A DNA stretch of 5,993 nt from Candidatus Halarchaeoplasma halalkaliphilum (GTDB lineage: Archaea > Thermoplasmatota > Thermoplasmata > Halarchaeoplasmatales > Halarchaeoplasmataceae). Below the pieces are notes generated by a model, which saw only the letters and a program-made list of their open reading frames with translations, did no database searches and was not told the DNA's origin. The stretch is from assembly GCA_007133925.1 (NCBI GenBank), contig SLLU01000066.1:1-5993 (forward strand), read 5' to 3'. Shown here in pieces: positions 1 through 4,504 of this stretch (positions are counted from its first letter, which is position 1; each line of letters starts with the position of its first letter). The position numbers and the translations under genes were made by a program.

Positions 1-40
1 CGCCCATTTCCTTCCTATACCCGATGTTTTCATCTTCCAT
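1..40 (-). CDS. 5' end of an unidentified gene running off the left edge
   Basis: On the minus strand an ATG at 40-38 opens a frame that stays open to the window edge and reads MEDENIGYRKEMG. It is too short to assign a family, and I do not recognise it. The gene call rests on the start signals. A GGTGAT ribosome binding site lies at 50-45, four bases before the ATG, and a TATA-like element lies about 26 bases before a predicted RNA start near 53. The visible peptide is charged and not a signal peptide, so a cytoplasmic protein is likely. The gene is divergent from the transporter at 244 and shares its upstream gap, which contains repeated motifs that could be operators. Confidence 0.6.
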   Translation of the reverse strand, partial: MEDENIGYRKEMG

Positions 41-44
41 TTCT

Positions 45-50
45 ATCACC
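45..50 (-). promoter_or_regulatory. Shine-Dalgarno site of the left-edge gene
   Basis: The minus strand reads GGTGAT, a good match to the archaeal anti-Shine-Dalgarno end of 16S rRNA (AUCACC), four bases before the ATG at 40. It is the main support for calling a gene from only 13 codons. Confidence 0.6.
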
Positions 51-74
51 TATATATCTTCCATATACTGACTT

Positions 75-83
75 TAATTTATA
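75..83 (-). promoter_or_regulatory. Candidate TATA box of the left-edge gene
   Basis: The minus strand reads TATAAATTA from 83 down to 75. An archaeal TATA box centred near 79 predicts transcription from about 53. That gives a leader of roughly a dozen bases, just long enough to hold the GGTGAT ribosome binding site. The upstream side of the box overlaps the palindrome at 81-90. This is inferred from spacing and sequence only. Confidence 0.5.
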
Positions 84-90
84 CATGTAT
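81..90. repeat. 10-bp perfect palindrome ATACATGTAT
   Basis: ATACATGTAT is its own reverse complement. It covers the BRE side of the minus-strand TATA box at 75-83, a position where a bound repressor would block TBP/TFB. Its ACATG core recurs in the direct repeats just to the right. A short AT-rich palindrome can arise by chance, so an operator role is inferred. Confidence 0.45.
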
Positions 91-97
91 AGATTGG

Positions 98-125
98 ATA
101 TAGTACATGTATCATATAGTACATG
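98..125. repeat. 12-bp direct repeat ATATAGTACATG, two copies
   Basis: ATATAGTACATG occurs at 98-109 and again at 114-125, identical in all 12 bases, with a period of 16 bp. A related TACATG core sits at 82-87 inside the neighbouring palindrome. The copies lie roughly 45-72 bp upstream of the predicted start of the left-edge gene and about 120-145 bp upstream of the transporter start. This is where tandem sites for an activator or an autoregulated repressor might be expected. No protein family is implied by the sequence alone. Confidence 0.5.
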
Positions 126-204
126 GTCATCTTCCCTAATAAACTTTACCCCCATTTCCTCACACATCCAAGTGAAAATCATTATCGAAGGTGCAATCCT
201 ATCC

Positions 205-220
205 GGAAAAACCTAAATAT
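205..220 (+). promoter_or_regulatory. Promoter of the transporter-Usp operon (BRE + TATA)
   Basis: A purine-rich GGAAAAAC stretch at 205-212 resembles a TFB recognition element. It is followed by CTAAATAT (213-220), a TATA-like box centred near 216-217. The usual 26-27 base spacing puts the RNA start at about 243-244, on the ATG of the transporter. No GGTG or GGAG motif precedes that ATG, so a leaderless transcript is predicted. The rest of the gap between 126 and 204 shows no other convincing element. Confidence 0.55.
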
Positions 221-243
221 CGACTGAATAATCTGAGTATCTC

Positions 244-1653
244 ATGGAAAATGACTTGGACCGGGACAGTATACTAATGGACGATAAGTTCCAGACCGCC
301 CTAGGTTTGACGATTTTTTCTTTGATAGTGGTCCTCGCCCACCAATTTTCTGCGGACCCGCAGATATACTACGGAGGGGCGGTTATCTTCATCGCGATCT
401 ATCTGTGGCTGTTAACACCCATATCCTTCATCTTTACCACCTTTCTTATTATATCTGCCTCGGTTCTCCTTGGCCTCCTTCCCACCGAGGAAGCGTTCTA
501 TGGTTTTTCTTCCGGTACCCTCTTCTTTCTTATGGGTGCTTTCATCCTTGCCATTGCATTCGAAACTCAAGACCTCCACAAGAGGGTAGCCCTCACATTC
601 CTGAAGTATTTTGGTGCCTCGACCAAACGGTTTTTGCTTGGGGTAACCATGATAGGTGCCTTCCTTTCCATGCTCATGCCAGAGCACGGGATAACCGCCA
701 TATTCATACCGATCCTGCTGAGCATATACATGTACACAAAAAGAAAAAATATACTGGAATCCAATTTTGCAAAAGCCACTCTTCTTGCACTATCTTATGG
801 AACATCCGTTGGAAGCATAGCTACCTTCCTTGGAGGGGCAAGGAACATATTGGCGGTGGAAATATACACTAGTTATACCGGAGAAACAGTTTCTTTCTTG
901 GAATGGTTCATAGCATCCATACCCATCGCATTGGTCATGATGGTTTTGGTTTATCTCGTTCTTAACAGGGTCTTTAAACTTGAAGACGTGGACATGGATA
1001 ACATCCGTGTCAAGATCGAAGGGGAGTTAAAGAACATGGGCGACCTGACCATGGGACAGGGGATGGCAGCCGGTTTTCTCATATCCGGGTTCATATTATG
1101 GGCCACCATAGGGCAGGTACTCGGTATGGGGGTGGTGGCAGTGATGCTGGCAGTTGCCATTGGTATGACGAAATTGGTAACGTGGGAAGATGTTGAATCC
1201 AGGATGCCCTGGGGTACGCTGTTCCTTTATGTGGGTGCGGTCACCCTTTCTCTGGTACTCCCGAGATCGGGTATCCTTGACTCCATCGCAACGATACTAC
1301 TCTCGTTCGTAGGTGAAAATCCCTATCTGGTACTGGCCACATTCGCCCTCTTGGCGGTGTTATTATCGGGGATCATGAGCAATGCGGCGGTGACGGCCAT
1401 AATACTCCCCATCGCCATAACGTCCATGAGACCTCTGGGTTTACCCCTGATAGTACCCGTTTATACCATCGCTCTTGCCAGTGCCTTTGCCTTCACTACA
1501 CCAGTGGGAACACCCAGCGCCATGTTGGTTTATGGTACAGGGAACCTGGATGCAAAGGACTTTTTCAAGTCTGGGATCATACTCAGTCTTCTAGGTGTGC
1601 TGTGCTTCCTGACTGTAGGACTAGGTTGGTGGAAACTATTAGGATATTGGTGA
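244..1653 (+). CDS. SLC13/DASS-family (ArsB/NhaD-superfamily) anion transporter
   Basis: A 469-residue integral membrane protein with about a dozen hydrophobic segments (for example 19-34, 42-60, 62-80, 90-108, 127-145, 176-197, 221-243, 272-308, 322-340, 361-395, 402-430, 443-465). It has the two-repeat plan of SLC13 carriers. The first repeat has the hairpin region near 143-160, then GTSVGSIATFLGGARN at 186-201, then the FLEW motif at 218-221. The second has MSNAAVTAIILP at 378-389 and TTPVGTPSAMLVYGTG at 418-433. Canonical carriers have Ser-Asn-Thr in both hairpins. Here the second is SNA and the first is Glu-His-Gly (147-149), while the usual GTPPN is GGARN, so ion coupling and substrate may differ from sodium/dicarboxylate carriers. 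Known substrates in the family include dicarboxylates, sulfate and other anions; this one cannot be assigned. The ATG at 244 is chosen because it fits leaderless transcription; an in-frame ATG at 277 (MDDKFQ) is an alternative. It is co-transcribed with the Usp-like gene 19 bp downstream. Confidence 0.88.
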   Translation: MENDLDRDSILMDDKFQTALGLTIFSLIVVLAHQFSADPQIYYGGAVIFIAIYLWLLTPISFIFTTFLIISASVLLGLLPTEEAFYGFSSGTLFFLMGAFILAIAFETQDLHKRVALTFLKYFGASTKRFLLGVTMIGAFLSMLMPEHGITAIFIPILLSIYMYTKRKNILESNFAKATLLALSYGTSVGSIATFLGGARNILAVEIYTSYTGETVSFLEWFIASIPIALVMMVLVYLVLNRVFKLEDVDMDNIRVKIEGELKNMGDLTMGQGMAAGFLISGFILWATIGQVLGMGVVAVMLAVAIGMTKLVTWEDVESRMPWGTLFLYVGAVTLSLVLPRSGILDSIATILLSFVGENPYLVLATFALLAVLLSGIMSNAAVTAIILPIAITSMRPLGLPLIVPVYTIALASAFAFTTPVGTPSAMLVYGTGNLDAKDFFKSGIILSLLGVLCFLTVGLGWWKLLGYW

Positions 1654-1672
1654 CATGAAAAGGTGAAGAAAT

Positions 1673-2140
1673 ATGGTAGAAAAAAAGGAAAAAATCATGC
1701 TGATAGCAAGCTACAAACGCGAATACACGGAGATGGCCATAAGCAAGATCCAGCATTTGATACAAAAGAATAAACCAGATCGTATTGTTGTGATCAAAGC
1801 AGTGGAGGAAAGGGCTACGCAAGAGCTGGTGAGTGCAACGGTGGGTATCGAAGAAAAATCATCCATGCTTAGATCCGTAAGAGAAGAGAAAAAAATTCGT
1901 TCTGACGAACTGGCCTCAGACCTGATAAAAACATTGCATCAGATGGACATACCCATAGAGGTCTGTTTCAGGATGGGTGAAAAAATATCCCAGGAGATAA
2001 TCAAGGAATTTAAAAGACTGGATGCGGATTTGCTCGTGATACACGATACAAAAAAAGGAACATTGGATAAAATATTCGGAAGCTGTACCACCGAAGAAAT
2101 ACTGGAACGTTTGGACAGCAACAAGGTGGTAAAGTTATAA
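1673..2140 (+). CDS. UspA-like universal stress domain protein
   Basis: A soluble 155-residue protein the size of a single Usp domain. The Rossmann-like alpha/beta order is visible: a first strand KIMLIASYK (7-15), a helix with AISKIQHLI (22-30), strand RIVVIKAV (37-44), a long charged helical region (about 58-90), strand IPIEVCFRMGE (93-103), a helix, and strand ADLLVIHD (118-125). The closing motif KKGTLDKIFGSCTTEEIL (127-144) matches the end of the Usp nucleotide loop (G..FGS....). The first glycine of the usual GxxGx9GS pattern is missing, so ATP binding is doubtful. The start is fixed by GGTGA at 1662-1666, six bases before the ATG. The gene begins 19 bp after the transporter stop, so the two are surely one operon. 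Usp domains are often encoded beside or fused to transporters, and a regulatory role on the carrier is inferred. Confidence 0.8.
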   Translation: MVEKKEKIMLIASYKREYTEMAISKIQHLIQKNKPDRIVVIKAVEERATQELVSATVGIEEKSSMLRSVREEKKIRSDELASDLIKTLHQMDIPIEVCFRMGEKISQEIIKEFKRLDADLLVIHDTKKGTLDKIFGSCTTEEILERLDSNKVVKL

Positions 2141-2142
2141 TG
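2135..2142 (+). promoter_or_regulatory. Weak candidate promoter for the archaeosortase gene
   Basis: TTATAATG overlaps the stop of the Usp-like gene and would start RNA near 2164, just before an AGGAG at 2166-2170. CTTTAAAC at 2152-2159 is a rival box that would give an almost leaderless RNA. Neither is strong, and the archaeosortase may simply be read from the upstream operon across the 48-bp gap. Confidence 0.25.
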
Positions 2143-2188
2143 AAGTATACCCTTTAAACAAAGAAAGGAGTCATAAAAAAAATCTACC

Positions 2189-3016
2189 ATGTACACCGAT
2201 ATATTCCTGTGGACGGGGATAATCACCCTATTGCTCGGGTACCTCCAGGATAGGTACAAGCACTATCTCAGGATATCGGGATACCTTCTCATGGGAATAT
2301 TCTGGGTTACCCAGGCACCTTACTTTGTATCAGCGGGTGACCTGGTGAACGCAGGCCTGTGCCTGTTCGCCCTCCCCCTCTTCACATATTTCGCCTACAA
2401 CGAGTTCCTCTCCAAAGAATGGAACGAGGATCCGGAAATCATGCGCTACCTGGCAGCCTGTATTTCCTTTTCCATGCTGATATACTACAGCATCCAGCGC
2501 ATCCCGGTGGCCGCCGGAGCCTTGACATGGGCCGTTGCGGACCACACAAATGCCATACTGAATCTCATGGGGTACGATTTCACCCTCGGGGCCATCGAAT
2601 ACGGTGGTAATCCCCTTTTGTACCGGGTCAACGACAGTGAGATCGGGGTATCGCTCATAGGTTCTGGCATAAGGATAGTTTTCTCCTGTACAGCCATACA
2701 GACCCTTGCACCGGCGGGGGCCCTCATAGCCTTCACCGCAGCGGAGATGAAAAGAAAGGCAAAGGCCCTTTTCACCGCCCTCTCTGCCATATACGTTGCG
2801 AATTTGTTGAGGAACGTGATGGTGGTTTACCTTACCTACGAGGGCATAACCTCCTTTCACACGGCCCATAACACCATCGCAAAGGCCGGGTCAATGATAG
2901 TACTGGTAATACTGATGCTGATAGTTTTCGAGATCATGCCGGAGTTTTACGATAACATAATTGGGGTGATCTCCCTTCCCAAAAGGAAAAGATCAACCAC
3001 CGGAGACCACCGATAG
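2189..3016 (+). CDS. artA: Archaeosortase (exosortase/archaeosortase family, probably ArtA type)
   Basis: A 275-residue polytopic membrane protein with about seven or eight hydrophobic segments. It carries the signature of the exosortase/archaeosortase family: a catalytic cysteine in FSCTAIQTLAPAG (Cys167), an arginine in the helix ANLLRNVMVVYL (Arg208), and the later SFHTAHNTIAKAGSM segment with His224 and His227 followed by a last membrane helix (about 235-250). Family members are transpeptidase-like enzymes that cleave surface proteins at a C-terminal tripartite sorting signal. ArtA acts on PGF-CTERM proteins and links C-terminal processing to lipid attachment. The ArtA subtype is inferred from the SCTAIQ and LLRN contexts and is less certain than the family. 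The C-terminal tail is strongly basic (PKRKRS), consistent with a cytoplasmic end. The ATG at 2189 is the first possible start, since an in-frame stop lies at 2174-2176. The only Shine-Dalgarno-like motif, AGGAG at 2166-2170, is 18 bases away, which is unusually far. The last 24 bp overlap the convergent gene at 2993-3184. Confidence 0.88.
   Translation: MYTDIFLWTGIITLLLGYLQDRYKHYLRISGYLLMGIFWVTQAPYFVSAGDLVNAGLCLFALPLFTYFAYNEFLSKEWNEDPEIMRYLAACISFSMLIYYSIQRIPVAAGALTWAVADHTNAILNLMGYDFTLGAIEYGGNPLLYRVNDSEIGVSLIGSGIRIVFSCTAIQTLAPAGALIAFTAAEMKRKAKALFTALSAIYVANLLRNVMVVYLTYEGITSFHTAHNTIAKAGSMIVLVILMLIVFEIMPEFYDNIIGVISLPKRKRSTTGDHR
2981..2992 (-). terminator. Candidate T-rich terminator for the minus-strand pair
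   Basis: Directly after the stop codon of the ubiquitin-like gene, the minus strand reads TCTTTTCCTTTT. Archaeal RNA polymerase can terminate at such T-rich tracts without a hairpin. The tract is the complement of the archaeosortase codons for its basic tail (KRKR), so it may be only a by-product of coding. Inferred, low certainty. Confidence 0.3.
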
Positions 3017-3184
3017 TACCCGTAAAGTATCACCTTCCTTCAGGGGTGTGTCCAGAGGAACAGGTTTACTTTCCATTATAACGATCACCGAATCGAGATG
3101 TTTATCCATACTGGCCACGAGGTCGGAAACCAGACTGTCCTGAGGGATGTCCATCGTACCCAAGCCCTGGACATGAACTTTCAT
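2993..3184 (-). CDS. Small ubiquitin-like / MoaD-ThiS sulfur-carrier protein (SAMP-like)
   Basis: A 63-residue protein with the beta-grasp pattern of MoaD/ThiS/SAMP proteins: an N-terminal beta hairpin (KVHVQGLGTMDIP, 2-14), a helix (SLVSDLVASMD, 17-27), a strand SVIVIMES (32-39), then the conserved ending PLKEGDTLRVLSVVSGG (47-63). The free C-terminal Gly-Gly is the residue pair adenylated by an E1-like enzyme (UbaA/MoeB type). It is then thiocarboxylated for sulfur transfer (tRNA thiolation, molybdopterin, thiamine) or joined to lysines as a protein tag. Which role applies cannot be told here; no E1, MoaE or ThiG gene is visible. The ATG at 3184 has only a weak GGATC site before it. It lies 32 bp downstream of the exosome-type gene on the same strand, so co-transcription is likely. 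Its last codons overlap the 3' end of the archaeosortase gene by 24 bp. Confidence 0.82.
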   Translation of the reverse strand: MKVHVQGLGTMDIPQDSLVSDLVASMDKHLDSVIVIMESKPVPLDTPLKEGDTLRVLSVVSGG

Positions 3185-3216
3185 AACGATCCATGGGGGG
3201 ATGTGATATTTAGCCT

Positions 3217-3645
3217 TTAACCTTCCAGACCGGACAGGTAGGTCGATAGATTGGCCATGGCTTTACTGGGTTTCGAGGGATAGCTTTCCACTTTGGCTCT
3301 TACCCGAATTATGTAGTCTCCCGAAGATAGTACCAGATCACCCAGGTAGGCCTGGCCCTTGTGGATCCTGAAGTAAAGGTTGCAGTCCTCATCTACCCTT
3401 TGTTCAAGGGTGTAAAGGAGTTCGGCTATCATCTCCTTCGGCAGGTTCTCGAAGAACCTGTGAATATCCTTCCTGGCAGTTAGTTTGCCCCTCAGCACCA
3501 TTATCCGGTTCCCGTGATACCCCTCCAGATCGGTTTCTTCCAGGTCCATTTGTATAAGTGCTGCGGTTTCCAGTGCCTCCTTTACCCGGCAAAGATCCTC
3601 GGTGGCATGACAGTATGTCTGGAACTCCACGTAGTGAAAGGTCAT
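3217..3645 (-). CDS. Exosome-associated RNA-binding protein (COG1325-like, dsRBD-like fold)
   Basis: A 142-residue soluble protein counted from ATG 3645. It resembles the archaeal family described as predicted exosome subunit, RNA-binding protein with dsRBD-like fold. The recognisable parts are the N-terminal strand FHYVEFQTYCHATED (3-17), a helix VKEALETAAL, the segment GYHGNRIMVLRGKL (42-55), and the core RIHKGQAYLGDLVL (93-106) followed by DYIIRVRAKVESYP (110-123). The RIxKxxAYxG and IRVRxKVxxYP patterns are the best family markers. It probably binds structured RNA in RNA processing or degradation; the biochemical role is not settled for the family. An in-frame GTG at 3651 would add two residues. 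The ATG at 3645 is preferred because the divergent TATA box predicts RNA starting almost exactly there, with no Shine-Dalgarno site upstream, so the transcript is likely leaderless. It is the first gene of a pair with the ubiquitin-like protein. Confidence 0.78.
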   Translation of the reverse strand: MTFHYVEFQTYCHATEDLCRVKEALETAALIQMDLEETDLEGYHGNRIMVLRGKLTARKDIHRFFENLPKEMIAELLYTLEQRVDEDCNLYFRIHKGQAYLGDLVLSSGDYIIRVRAKVESYPSKPSKAMANLSTYLSGLEG

Positions 3646-3662
3646 ACTCACAGACAGTATTG

Positions 3663-3677
3663 ATAAATTATAAATAT
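3663..3677. promoter_or_regulatory. Shared divergent TATA region (exosome gene / aldolase operon)
   Basis: ATAAATTATAAATAT contains TTATAAAT at 3668-3675, which reads as ATTTATAA on the other strand. Both strands therefore offer a credible TATA box centred near 3671. With the standard 26-base spacing, plus-strand RNA would start near 3697 and minus-strand RNA near 3645. The first fits the aldolase ATG at 3713 with a short leader. The second lands on the ATG of the exosome-type gene. Two overlapping ATAAAT units (3663-3668 and 3670-3675) could also be used separately. Confidence 0.6.
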
Positions 3678-3703
3678 CCTACTGCCGTGTGGGTCACAAA
3701 ATA

Positions 3704-3709
3704 GGTGAT
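3704..3709 (+). promoter_or_regulatory. Shine-Dalgarno site deciding the aldolase start
   Basis: GGTGAT, the full complement of AUCACC in 16S rRNA, ends three bases before ATG 3713. An upstream in-frame GTG at 3689 would place this site inside the coding region and lies before the predicted RNA start near 3697, so the ATG is favoured. Confidence 0.6.
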
Positions 3710-3712
3710 GAA

Positions 3713-4501
3713 ATGGATTGGGGAATGAAAAACCGCATGTCAAAACTGATACGATCGGACGGTCGATGCCTGTTTCTACCCATAGACCACGGGTACTTCC
3801 AGGGACCAACCACAAAACTTGAAAAGCCCGGAAAAACCGTGGAACCCTTGATGGAGTACGCGGACGCTCTCTTCGTTACAAGGGGCGTACTCAGAAACTG
3901 CATACCACCGGACAATACCAAACCCATCATACTGAGGGTATCCGGCGGTCCCACCGTGGTAGGAGAAGACCTTGCAAATGAATACCTGACCACCTCCATA
4001 GAGGAGATACTCCGGCTCAACGCCACCGCAGTGGGGATATCCATATTCGTGGGCAGCGAGTACGAAACACAGACAGTGTCCAACCTGGCTGACCTTGTGG
4101 ACGAATGCGAGAACTTCGGCATACCGGTCATGGCGGTTACAGCCGTGGGTAAGGAACTGGAGAAAAGGGATGCCAGATATCTGGGACTGGCCTCACGGGT
4201 GGCTGCCGAGATGGGCGCACGGGTGGTCAAGACCTACTGGTGCGAGGATTTCCACAAAGTGGTTGACGGATGTCCCGTCCCGGTTGTCATGGCGGGCGGG
4301 CCCAGGGTTGACAGTGACCGGGAAGTGTTCGATTTCGTTTACGACGGTATAAGCAATGGTGCCGCAGGGGTTAACCTGGGACGTAACGTGTGGAAGAACA
4401 AATATCCAGTACCCATGATCCGGGCACTCCGAAGCATAATCCATGACGGTTACACCGCAGAGGAAGCGAACGACCTTTTCGAGGAACTGAAAGGCGAATA
4501 G
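3713..4501 (+). CDS. LsrF-like class I (Schiff-base) aldolase
   Basis: A 262-residue TIM-barrel aldolase of the DeoC/LsrF group. It strongly resembles E. coli LsrF along its length: DWGMKNRMS at 2-10, LPIDHGYFQGPTT (22-34), VTRGVLRN (55-62), LRVSGGPT (74-81), VGSEYETQ (113-120), MAVTAVGK (140-147), the Schiff-base lysine in ARVVKTYW (Lys173), VPVVMAGG (189-196), and the phosphate-binding end GAAGVNLGRNVW (216-227). E. coli LsrF is a thiolase in autoinducer-2 breakdown, but no lsr genes are visible. Archaeal relatives include fructose-bisphosphate aldolase, 6-deoxy-5-ketofructose-1-phosphate synthase and 2-amino-3,7-dideoxyheptulosonate synthase activities. The true substrate is therefore open; a phosphorylated keto compound is likely. 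It is shorter than LsrF only in lacking the N-terminal extension. The start is ATG 3713 rather than GTG 3689, as the promoter and ribosome binding site argue. It is followed after 3 bp by a zinc alcohol dehydrogenase, implying one operon and consecutive or coupled steps. Confidence 0.87.
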   Translation: MDWGMKNRMSKLIRSDGRCLFLPIDHGYFQGPTTKLEKPGKTVEPLMEYADALFVTRGVLRNCIPPDNTKPIILRVSGGPTVVGEDLANEYLTTSIEEILRLNATAVGISIFVGSEYETQTVSNLADLVDECENFGIPVMAVTAVGKELEKRDARYLGLASRVAAEMGARVVKTYWCEDFHKVVDGCPVPVVMAGGPRVDSDREVFDFVYDGISNGAAGVNLGRNVWKNKYPVPMIRALRSIIHDGYTAEEANDLFEELKGE

Positions 4502-4504
4502 TAC

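Noticed and set aside
126..204. Possible small RNA or riboswitch in the gap before the transporter
   Set aside because: I see no stable paired structure, and the predicted RNA starts on the transporter ATG, leaving no leader to hold a riboswitch.
405..872. Plus-strand +2 frame of 155 codons within the transporter
   Set aside because: Rich in His, Cys and Trp with no domain pattern; it overlaps a conserved membrane protein.
2140..2157. Tiny open frame (MKYTL) overlapping the Usp stop
   Set aside because: Five codons only, with no ribosome binding site at a proper distance.
2330..2869. Minus-strand open frame of 179 codons inside the archaeosortase gene
   Set aside because: Antisense to a gene with a clear catalytic signature; its composition (rich in Gly, Val, Tyr, Cys) is typical of a shadow frame.
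3689..3712. GTG at 3689 as the aldolase start
   Set aside because: It precedes the predicted RNA start near 3697 and would bury the GGTGAT ribosome binding site; LsrF similarity begins at DWGM, next to ATG 3713.
3694..4230. Minus-strand open frame of 178 codons inside the aldolase gene
   Set aside because: Serine-rich shadow translation of conserved aldolase codons, with no recognisable domain.
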